From IMG/VR virus record IMGVR_UViG_3300048837_000868, positions 1 through 22,642 of that record: DNA of 22,642 nucleotides. One strand, given 5' to 3'. A program made the position numbers and the translations under genes. The notes below the pieces were generated by a model. The model worked only from the letters and a program-made list of their open reading frames with translations, did not search any database and was not told the origin of the DNA. The stretch comes from a virus. Positions 1 to 6,448 of this stretch are shown in pieces; the stretch's first letter is position 1, and each line of letters starts with the position of its first letter.

Positions 1-987
1 GACCTTGTGTTCTGGGGCGAGGAACTGTCGGACGCTGATTGCGCCACGCTTGTAGATTCCGGGATTCGCACCACGTTGGATGGCGCTGGCGACACCACTG
101 CCCCCATCCTCTCGTCCCCCGTGGGCACGACGACGGGAAGCACCACTGCCACGGTCGGCGCGACGACGGATGAGGGCAACGGCACCCTGTACGCCGTGGT
201 CGCCACCAGCGCGACGCAGCCGAGCGTGGCGCAGATCAAGGCAGGGCAAGACCACGCGGGGTCTGCCGCGCCGTGGTCCGGGTCGGTAGCGGTCGCAAGC
301 ACCGGCGCAAAGACGCTCGGCGCCACCGGCCTGACCGCCAGCACCACGTACTACGCGCATTTGGTCCATACCGACGCTGCTGCGAACGACAGCAATCGCG
401 TCGTGTCAGCGAGTTTCACGACCGATGCGTCGAACCCCGCGCCGGTCTGGTCTGGCACGCCGAGCGCGATGTCCACGAAGCGCGGGCAGGCGGTCACGAC
501 GCAGGACATCACAAGCCTCGTGTCAGACGCCGACACGCTGACGTACAGCCTCACGGGCGCCCCGACAGGCATCACGATCAACAGCAGCGCGGGGGTTATC
601 AGCGGCACGCCCACGGCAGCGCCGGGCACCTATTCGACGACGGTTGAGGCTGACGATGGCGTCAACAGCCCGGTATCGTCGCCAGCGTTCAACATCACGG
701 TCACACAATGCCTGCTCGCACTCAACAGCGCCGGCTATGAATTTGCGGACGGCAACAGCGCGGCGACGACCGCGCTCGTGACCTCGACGGAGCTTCAGGT
801 TGCCGTGTACCCGCTGACAGAGTGGCCGCCATCTACCGTGATAGCCACGGCCACGGCGACGACGGCGAGCACCGGGCGGCTGGCCGACCTCGGCGACAAC
901 GACCTGAGCTATGGCACGACCTATCGTTTGCTCGCCCGTGACGCTGCTACAAACGAGACGTGGGCGTGGTCAATGACGGCGACCTGA
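1..987 (+). CDS. Fn3/Ig-like virion surface protein, 5' end cut by window
   Basis: The frame is open from base 1, so this is the C-terminal 328 residues of a longer protein. The first residues (a WGEELSDAD-type segment) resemble the closing strand of a LamG/concanavalin-like domain. About residues 30-145 look like an Fn3-type repeat beginning TAPILSSP and ending SASFTTDASN. About 145-235 resemble an Ig-like (He_PIG-type) domain with the SLTGAPTGITI...GVISGTPT signature. A third beta-rich stretch ends the protein. Such domains usually decorate capsids or tails or bind host surfaces. It is the first of three tightly packed genes (1-nt spacing) ahead of the head protease. Exact role unknown; head fibre, decoration or adhesin are all possible. 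Confidence 0.6.
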   Translation, partial: DLVFWGEELSDADCATLVDSGIRTTLDGAGDTTAPILSSPVGTTTGSTTATVGATTDEGNGTLYAVVATSATQPSVAQIKAGQDHAGSAAPWSGSVAVASTGAKTLGATGLTASTTYYAHLVHTDAAANDSNRVVSASFTTDASNPAPVWSGTPSAMSTKRGQAVTTQDITSLVSDADTLTYSLTGAPTGITINSSAGVISGTPTAAPGTYSTTVEADDGVNSPVSSPAFNITVTQCLLALNSAGYEFADGNSAATTALVTSTELQVAVYPLTEWPPSTVIATATATTASTGRLADLGDNDLSYGTTYRLLARDAATNETWAWSMTAT

Positions 988-988
988 C

Positions 989-1423
989 ATGCTGATCCCG
1001 TCACGCGCCTGGGGGTTTCTGCGTACTGGCCTGGACGGTCGGTATGGCGTGCGCGTGGCCGACTTCGGGACGGGCGGCACTGCCGACAATCCGCTTCTGA
1101 ATGACGTTGAGGCGGGCGACGAGGCGGCCGGCGTTGAGTTTGCGCCGGTCTTTGCAGCGCAGATGTCCGATGGCGTGCTGGCGGTCTATTCTGACGGGTC
1201 GGTGTCGTTCACTGGCGCGGCTGATGGCACGTATGCGCAGGCGTACCAGTGCTGGACTTTCACCCCGGGCGACGCGGCGCCGGTCAAGCGGCTGACCAGT
1301 GGCGGGATTGATCCGGTCCTGACCATCGTTGTCGGCTCGGCCCTTCCGACCCTGAGCGCAAGCACCTACAAATCCGGCACCCTGACCAGCGGCGGTTGGA
1401 CCCCGCAGATCACGGCGACCTGA
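989..1423 (+). CDS. Hypothetical virion-associated protein (144 aa)
   Basis: I do not recognise a family. The ATG lies 1 nt after the stop of the preceding gene and the stop lies 1 nt before the next ATG, so the three genes form one translational unit. The protein is small, beta-rich by composition (many G, T, S, A, V), lacks a signal peptide or membrane segment, and ends in ITAT; the upstream protein ends in MTAT. The gene borders carry an identical 16-bp sequence (976-991 and 1412-1427), which hints at duplication or modular exchange. Position next to Fn3/Ig-like genes suggests a structural or decoration protein; this is inference. Confidence 0.5.
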   Translation: MLIPSRAWGFLRTGLDGRYGVRVADFGTGGTADNPLLNDVEAGDEAAGVEFAPVFAAQMSDGVLAVYSDGSVSFTGAADGTYAQAYQCWTFTPGDAAPVKRLTSGGIDPVLTIVVGSALPTLSASTYKSGTLTSGGWTPQITAT

Positions 1424-1424
1424 C

Positions 1425-1859
1425 ATGGCCGTATCCCTCTACTACATCATCGTCGCGGACGGCAGCACTGCGCCGACCGGGGCGCAGGTATACGCGGGGG
1501 TCGACTACGGCGCGGTGACTGTGCTCGCGTCGGGCTCTGTCGCGTACACAGCAGCGGGCGACTACGATGGCACCCCGTGGGCCGGCGCGAGCGCGAGCAC
1601 GGCATACGACCAGTACTGGGTCGCCTCTGACGGCACGACGCATGGCGCGCCGGTCAAGGGCGAAATCACCACCGCGGCAGGCCGTGCTTTGACCATCGTG
1701 ACAGGCGCCCTGCAAGCCAAAGCCGCCCCGGCAGGCGGCGATCTGACGCTCTACCTCACCGCCGCTGGAAAGCGCACCGCCAAGACGGCCCCGGCCGCCG
1801 GGGACCGCCAGCTCTACCTCACCCCCGCCGGCGCCTGGCAGGCCGGCCCGGCAGCATGA
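1425..1859 (+). CDS. Hypothetical repeat-ended virion-associated protein (144 aa)
   Basis: Family not recognised. It is a small, Gly/Ala/Thr/Tyr-rich protein without signal peptide or transmembrane segment. The C-terminus holds two tandem 21-residue repeats, residues 99-119 and 120-140, built around (D)xxLYLTxAG. It starts 1 nt after the preceding stop. A GC-rich hairpin at 1899-1917 follows before the head protease gene, so the three upstream genes may be a separable unit. Likely a structural protein by context only. Confidence 0.5.
   Translation: MAVSLYYIIVADGSTAPTGAQVYAGVDYGAVTVLASGSVAYTAAGDYDGTPWAGASASTAYDQYWVASDGTTHGAPVKGEITTAAGRALTIVTGALQAKAAPAGGDLTLYLTAAGKRTAKTAPAAGDRQLYLTPAGAWQAGPAA
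1719..1844 (+). repeat. Tandem 63-bp in-frame repeat (2 copies)
   Basis: Two adjacent 63-bp units (1719-1781 and 1782-1844) each encode 21 residues of the pattern K-(A/T)-A-P-A-(G/A)-G-D-x-x-LYLTxAG. The copies have diverged at the DNA level, so the duplication is not recent. Confidence 0.7.
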
Positions 1860-1898
1860 CCCGCGCGCCCGGCCTGCGCCGGACCCCTCACCCAGCAG

Positions 1899-1925
1899 CC
1901 CCCGCCCCGTGCGGGGGTTGCGCTT
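1899..1925 (+). terminator. GC-rich hairpin, possible weak terminator or attenuator
   Basis: A 7-bp perfect stem, CCCCCGC (1899-1905) with GCGGGGG (1911-1917), has a 5-nt loop and is followed by TTGCGCTTTC. The T run is poor, so full termination is uncertain. It lies between the surface-protein genes and the head protease start at 1942. Confidence 0.4.
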
Positions 1926-1941
1926 TCTGGAGCCCGCACGC

Positions 1942-3366
1942 ATGAAGCTGCTGGACCTGCTGACCTCGCCCTGGGCCGTGCTGCCTGCCCAGCTGCTGGA
2001 GATCCAGCGCATCTACGCGCTGCACCTGGCCGGCGAGAAGATCGACATCGAAGCCATCGAGGCCCGCCTGGGCCGGCCGCTGGCGGCCGAGCAGCAGGAC
2101 TACGAAATGCAGCACGGCGGCGTGGCCGTGCTGCGCCTGTCGGGCGTGATGTCGCCCAAGGCAAACCTCTTCATGCGCGTCAGCGGCGGCATCAGCACCC
2201 AGATGGCGCGCCAGCAGGTGCAGAGCATGCACGCCGACCCGCATGTGCGCTCGGTGGTGCTGGCGCTGGATTCGCCGGGCGGCAGCGTGTTCGGCGTGCC
2301 CGCCCTGGCCGAGGCCGTGCGCCTGCTGGCCGCCGACAAGCCCACCGTGGCCGTCAGCGAAGGCGTGATGGCCAGCGGCGCTTACTGGGTCGGCAGCGCG
2401 GCCGGCTCGGTGTACATGGACGGCAGCACCGACATGGTGGGCAGCATCGGTGTGGTGGCCACGCACCAGTACGCGCCGCAGCAGGGCCGCGTCACCACCG
2501 AGATCACCGCGGGCCGCTACAAGCGCATGGCCAGCGAGGACAAGCCGCTCACCGACGAGGGCATGGCCTACCTGCAAAGCCAGGTCGACCACCTGTACAG
2601 CGTGTTCGTCAACGCCGTGGCCGCGCAGCGCGGCGCCACGGTTGCGCAAGTGTTGCAGCACATGGCCGACGGCCGTGTGTTCATCGGCCAGCAGGCCATC
2701 GACGCTGGGCTGGTGGACGGTGTTTCCACGGTCGACGCGATGGTGGAGCAGCTGGCCACCAACCCCGCCGCTTTCGCACCGCGCCGCAAGGCAAGGTTCG
2801 CGTCCGCGGCGGCGGGGACCTCTGTGCCCACAGCGCGCGCCGGTGTTGCGCCCGCGCTGGGCATTTCATTGCCCCCCGGCGCCGGTGACGCGCATGAGGG
2901 CGACCCACCCACCGATCCGAAAGGAATCTCTATGTCGCAAGGCACAGAAGCCCCCCAGGTCTCGCGTGAGTCGCTGGAGCGCGACCACCCGAACCTCTTT
3001 GCGCAGATGCGCGACGTTTTCCGCGCCGAAGGCGCTGCCGGCGAGCTGACCCGCGTCAAGGCCGTGCTGGCCGAAGGCGAAGGCATCAAGGGCCACGAAG
3101 CGCTGGTGATGCGGCTGGCGCTGGATGGCCAGAGCACCGGGCCCGTGGCCGCCCAGGCCATCCTGGCGGCCGAGCGCAGCCAGCTGCAAACGGCCGCCGC
3201 CGCGCATGCCAAGGACGCCCCCGCGGCGGCCGCGGCCGCGCCTGCGCCTGCCGACGCCGCCGAAGGCGCAACGCGCGAGACGCAGGCGGCGCAGGCCAAG
3301 GCCTATGCCGCCGAGCACGGCGTGAGTTTCGTGGCCGCGCTGAAGAAGCTCGGCTTCACCCTTTGA
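1942..3366 (+). CDS. S49-family phage head maturation protease with C-terminal scaffold region
   Basis: This is a SppA/S49-type serine protease of the kind phages use to process the prohead. A Ser-Lys dyad is visible: Ser145 in the MASGAYWVG motif and Lys194 in AGRYKRMAS, about 50 residues apart as expected for short SppA proteins. The SPGG motif near residue 112 is also typical. Residues about 1-60 form a helical N-terminus and about 330-474 a scaffold-like Ala/Glu-rich region. I chose the ATG at 1942 rather than an in-frame upstream start (1909) because CTGGAG sits 9 nt before it. It leads the capsid module, followed by cement and major capsid genes. The C-terminal part is probably also made separately from 2932. 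Confidence 0.85.
   Translation: MKLLDLLTSPWAVLPAQLLEIQRIYALHLAGEKIDIEAIEARLGRPLAAEQQDYEMQHGGVAVLRLSGVMSPKANLFMRVSGGISTQMARQQVQSMHADPHVRSVVLALDSPGGSVFGVPALAEAVRLLAADKPTVAVSEGVMASGAYWVGSAAGSVYMDGSTDMVGSIGVVATHQYAPQQGRVTTEITAGRYKRMASEDKPLTDEGMAYLQSQVDHLYSVFVNAVAAQRGATVAQVLQHMADGRVFIGQQAIDAGLVDGVSTVDAMVEQLATNPAAFAPRRKARFASAAAGTSVPTARAGVAPALGISLPPGAGDAHEGDPPTDPKGISMSQGTEAPQVSRESLERDHPNLFAQMRDVFRAEGAAGELTRVKAVLAEGEGIKGHEALVMRLALDGQSTGPVAAQAILAAERSQLQTAAAAHAKDAPAAAAAAPAPADAAEGATRETQAAQAKAYAAEHGVSFVAALKKLGFTL
2932..3366 (+). CDS. Putative capsid scaffold protein from internal in-frame start
   Basis: An ATG at 2932 is in frame with the protease and is preceded by a strong Shine-Dalgarno sequence AAAGGA at 2920-2925, 6 nt upstream. 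The product would be 144 residues, helical and Ala/Glu/Gln-rich with an alanine/proline tract, ending VAALKKLGFTL. The arrangement matches the nested protease/scaffold design known from lambda C/Nu3. The internal initiation is inferred from the ribosome binding site and the composition change, not shown. Confidence 0.65.
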   Translation: MSQGTEAPQVSRESLERDHPNLFAQMRDVFRAEGAAGELTRVKAVLAEGEGIKGHEALVMRLALDGQSTGPVAAQAILAAERSQLQTAAAAHAKDAPAAAAAAPAPADAAEGATRETQAAQAKAYAAEHGVSFVAALKKLGFTL

Positions 3367-3394
3367 ATCAACGGCAACTTCAAGGAGCACTGCC

Positions 3395-3739
3395 ATGCAA
3401 GGTTCGATTTCTCTCCTGGTGCTCAACGTGACGGCCGGCGGCGCGCTGGCCATCGCGCGCGGCGTCACCGCCGCCGGCGCCTACCCCGCAGCGGGCGCGG
3501 GCATCCGCGGCGTCACCCGCACCTCGGCCGGCGCGTCCGGCGACCTGGTGCCCATCGACGTGATCGGCACCGCGCTGATGGAAGCCGGCGGCGCCGTCAC
3601 CGCGAATGCGGCGGTGAAGGTGGACAACACCGGGCGCGTGCTCGACAAGGACAGCACCAACATCGTCGTCGGCTACGCGCTCAACGCCGGGTCGTCGGGC
3701 GACATGATCGAAGTGCTGCTGGTCGGCGCCACCGCCTGA
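3395..3739 (+). CDS. Capsid cement / head decoration protein (DUF2190-like)
   Basis: This 114-residue protein sits between the protease/scaffold and the major capsid gene, the usual place for a head decoration protein. It is rich in small beta-forming residues, with VVGYALNAGSSGDMIEVLLVG near its end. That motif (an ability-to-return-to-baseline GYAL...G..I.V.L pattern) is typical of DUF2190-type capsid cement proteins. CAAGGAG lies 8 nt before the ATG. Family assignment is by eye. Confidence 0.65.
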   Translation: MQGSISLLVLNVTAGGALAIARGVTAAGAYPAAGAGIRGVTRTSAGASGDLVPIDVIGTALMEAGGAVTANAAVKVDNTGRVLDKDSTNIVVGYALNAGSSGDMIEVLLVGATA

Positions 3740-3773
3740 CCCGGCCTCAACCAGCAATTCAAGGAGCATTCAC

Positions 3774-4715
3774 ATGGGTCAAATGACCAACTCCCAAGCG
3801 CGCGTGATCGACCCGGTCCTGACCGAGGTTGCGCGCGGCTACGCCCAGAACGCCCTGGTGGGCATGGCGCTGTTTCCGCGCGTGCCGGTGGCGCAGCGCG
3901 GCGGCAAGATCATCACCTTCGGCAAGCAGAGCTTCATGCAGTACGCGAACATGAAGCGCGCCCCGGGGCAGAACACGCGGCGCATCCAGATCGGCTACGC
4001 CGGCGCGTCTTACTCGCTCGAGGACTTCTCGCTCGAGGGCCAGCTGCCCACCGAGACCGAAGAAGAAGCGATGGCCGTGCCCGGCATCGACATGGCCGCG
4101 CGCACCATGGGCGACGTGCAGGACATCATTGCCAACCGGCTCGAGATCGCGCAGGCCGCGCTGGCCACCACGGCGGGCAACTACGCCGCGGGCAGCAAGT
4201 CCACGCTGGCCGGCAACGACCAGTGGAGCGCCCTGACCACCTGCGACCCGGTCAAGGACATCGAGACCGCCAAGGAGGCGATCCGCAGCCTCACGGGCAA
4301 GCGTGCCAACACGGTGGTCATGGGCGCGGCCGTGGCGGCCAAGCTCAAGCTCACCGACGCGGTGATCGACCGCATCAAGTACACCGGGCGCGACATCGCC
4401 ACCAACGACCTGCTGGCCAGCCTGTTCGGGGTCGAGCGGGTGCTGGTGGGTGACGCCATCCAGGCCAGCGACGCGGGCGTGTTCAGCGACGTGTGGGGCA
4501 AGTTCGTGGTGGTGGCCTACACCAACACGGCCAGCCTGGCGTCGCGCGGTGCACCGAGCTACGGCTACACCTACCAGCTGCAAAGCATGCCCAACGCCGA
4601 AGAACCGTACTACGACCGCAACAGCAAGTCGTGGCTGTTCCCGGTGAACGACTCGTGCTCGCCGGTCATCGCCGGCGCGGAGTCGGGCTACCTGTTCAGC
4701 GCCGCGGTGGCCTGA
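3774..4715 (+). CDS. Major capsid protein
   Basis: The 313-residue product has the size, position and composition of a siphovirus major capsid protein. It has an N-terminal segment with FPRVPVAQRGGKI, a central helical region with AKEAIRSLTGKRANTVVMGAAVAAKLK, and a C-terminal part with PNAEEPYYDRNSKSWLFPV and a hydrophobic end. AAGGAG is placed 8 nt before the ATG. It follows the cement gene and precedes small joining proteins, as in lambda-type head modules. No separate delta domain is evident, consistent with scaffold being supplied by the 2932 internal start. Confidence 0.8.
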   Translation: MGQMTNSQARVIDPVLTEVARGYAQNALVGMALFPRVPVAQRGGKIITFGKQSFMQYANMKRAPGQNTRRIQIGYAGASYSLEDFSLEGQLPTETEEEAMAVPGIDMAARTMGDVQDIIANRLEIAQAALATTAGNYAAGSKSTLAGNDQWSALTTCDPVKDIETAKEAIRSLTGKRANTVVMGAAVAAKLKLTDAVIDRIKYTGRDIATNDLLASLFGVERVLVGDAIQASDAGVFSDVWGKFVVVAYTNTASLASRGAPSYGYTYQLQSMPNAEEPYYDRNSKSWLFPVNDSCSPVIAGAESGYLFSAAVA

Positions 4716-4737
4716 CGCGGCGCTGCCGGCAAGCGCA

Positions 4738-5073
4738 ATGTTCGACGACGACCTCGCGGACTTCTACGACGAAGCCGACTTTGCCCTGGCCTGCACCCGT
4801 CAACGCCCAGGCGTTGACGACGCGCAGTTCAGCGGCATCCTGGCCGTGATCGACGCTGACCAGTTCGACGGCCACGCCGTGCTGGGCCAGCACCGCCTGC
4901 AGTACCCCACGGCGGCGGCCGATCTGGCCACGGGCGACGTGCTGCGCACGCAGCGCCAGGATTCCGCGGGCGAGCTCTTGCCCGAAGAAGGCTGGCGTGT
5001 GCTGCGCAGCCCCGAGCGCGTGGTGGACGGCCGCGAGAGCGTGGTCTACCTCACCGCAGACCCCGAGGCCTGA
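4738..5073 (+). CDS. Head-tail joining protein candidate
   Basis: A small acidic protein (111 aa) begins FDDDLADFYDEADFA and ends VYLTADPEA. It lies directly after the major capsid gene and before a tail completion candidate. Length and location fit lambda FII-type head-tail joining proteins, which act at the portal vertex. The start codon has only a weak ribosome binding site; spacing to the next gene is 5 nt. Called mainly from gene order. Confidence 0.55.
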   Translation: MFDDDLADFYDEADFALACTRQRPGVDDAQFSGILAVIDADQFDGHAVLGQHRLQYPTAAADLATGDVLRTQRQDSAGELLPEEGWRVLRSPERVVDGRESVVYLTADPEA

Positions 5074-5078
5074 CGCGC

Positions 5079-5540
5079 ATGAACAGCGAGTGGTACGCCA
5101 TCACCCAGGTGGCGGTGGCCAGGCTTGCGCCGGTGGTGGCCGAGTTTTCCTGCCTGTGGCTGGAAAACCCGCCGCTGCCGCTGGACCTCAAGCCCATCGG
5201 CAACAAGCGCGCGCTGTTCATCGTGCACCGCGGCGACAAGGTGCTCGACCAGCCTGGGCAGGTGCGTGAAAAGCGCCGCCTGCGCCTGCTGGTGGGGGCC
5301 GTGGCGCTGACCACGACGCCGCTGCGCGATGCTGACGAGCTGCATTTTGCGGCCCGCATGGCGCTGCGCGGCGACGCCTGGCGCGCGGCGCTGTTTGCCG
5401 CCGGCCTGGCCGTGGGCCCGGTACGCGAGGTCGAGCTCGAGCCCGAGCTGAAGGACGTTGCGCAAGAAGGCAGCGCGCTCACCAGCGCGTTCGAGATCGA
5501 GTACTTCCAGACCTACGGCGACACCTTCGGCGAAAGCTGA
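5079..5540 (+). CDS. Tail terminator / minor tail completion protein candidate
   Basis: A 153-residue protein placed just before the tail tube gene. In this position siphophages encode the tail terminator (lambda gpU-type) or a neck completion protein. It has no signal peptide or membrane helix and ends EIEYFQTYGDTFGES. The sequence by itself does not identify the family; the call rests on size and synteny. Confidence 0.5.
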   Translation: MNSEWYAITQVAVARLAPVVAEFSCLWLENPPLPLDLKPIGNKRALFIVHRGDKVLDQPGQVREKRRLRLLVGAVALTTTPLRDADELHFAARMALRGDAWRAALFAAGLAVGPVREVELEPELKDVAQEGSALTSAFEIEYFQTYGDTFGES

Positions 5541-5576
5541 CGCGCCCGCGGTTGCACCATTTCAAGGAGTTTCACC

Positions 5577-6359
5577 ATGGCAGGTTTTCTCGGGGCCGGC
5601 AAGGTCCTGATCAACCCCAAAGACGCCACCACCAACGCCTTCAAGGGTTGGGACGGCCCCTACCACGCCAGCACGTTCGAGCCGCGCACCAATGCCGAGC
5701 GCAAGAGCCTGCTGAGCAAGGACCACGAGAGCTATGGCCAGGCCATCGGCAGCGTGGCCATCGGCGGCGAGCCCACGTTCCGCATGACGCTGCGCGACGC
5801 CAGCAAGGACGCCCTGCGGCTGCTCTTCCTGGGCACCGAGGCGGCGCACACCCAGGCCAACACGGCGGTCACGGACGAAGTGGTGCGCGCCTACCCGGGG
5901 CAGCTCATCCGGGTGGCCAACCGCAACATCAGCACGACGGTGCTCAGCAGCAGCCCGGCGGGCACCAACTACGTGCTGGGCACCGACTACACGGTGAGCG
6001 CGCGCAACGCGCGGCTGGGGTTTCTGGAAGTGGTGGCGGGCAGCAGCCTGGCCACCGCCATCAGCGCGGCCGGCAGCGCTGGTCTGGAGCTGCTGGTGGA
6101 CTACGCGCGCGCCGCCACCACCGGCTGGACGATCAAGGCCGGCACCCAGGCCAGCCTGCGCGCGTGGCTGCTGTTCGACGGCCGCAACCTGGAGAGCCAG
6201 GAATACGTGGAGTGCGAAATCTGGGAGGTGGTGCTCATCCCCGACGCGGGCTTCGACTTCCTGGCCGACGACTGGAACGAGATCCCGCTCACCGGCACGA
6301 TGGTCACGCCCACGGGCCGCGACGACCCGTTCGAAGTCCGCGCCCTCGTGGCCGGCTGA
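5577..6359 (+). CDS. Major tail tube protein
   Basis: The 260-residue product begins with a beta-strand-rich segment and is preceded by CAAGGAG 8 nt before ATG, a strong site suited to an abundant virion protein. It contains LVDYARAATTGWTIKAG and DGRNLESQEYVECEIWEVVLIP, patterns of the beta-sandwich tail tube fold, and ends with an F-E-V-R-A-L-V-A-G tail. It lies between the terminator candidate and the tape measure. A strong intrinsic terminator follows at 6381, which may limit expression of downstream tail genes. Confidence 0.7.
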   Translation: MAGFLGAGKVLINPKDATTNAFKGWDGPYHASTFEPRTNAERKSLLSKDHESYGQAIGSVAIGGEPTFRMTLRDASKDALRLLFLGTEAAHTQANTAVTDEVVRAYPGQLIRVANRNISTTVLSSSPAGTNYVLGTDYTVSARNARLGFLEVVAGSSLATAISAAGSAGLELLVDYARAATTGWTIKAGTQASLRAWLLFDGRNLESQEYVECEIWEVVLIPDAGFDFLADDWNEIPLTGTMVTPTGRDDPFEVRALVAG

Positions 6360-6380
6360 CCCCCGGCCGCTGACCCGCCG

Positions 6381-6424
6381 CGCCGGGCCGCTGCAGCACG
6401 CGCTGCGCGGCCCGGCGCCTTTTC
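6381..6424 (+). terminator. Strong intrinsic terminator between tail tube and tape measure
   Basis: CGCCGGGCCGC (6381-6391) pairs with GCGGCCCGGCG (6407-6417), extended inward by GCAGC (6393-6397) with GCTGC (6402-6406) around a single bulged T; loop ACGC. CCTTTTCC follows. This is one of the most stable hairpins in the window. Confidence 0.75.
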
Positions 6425-6448
6425 CAGAGCACCCACCGCGGCACACCG

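Noticed and set aside
5577-6448. Frameshifted tail assembly chaperone pair
   Set aside because: Only 89 bp follow the tube gene, filled largely by a terminator, and no slippery-site-plus-overlapping-frame arrangement was seen.
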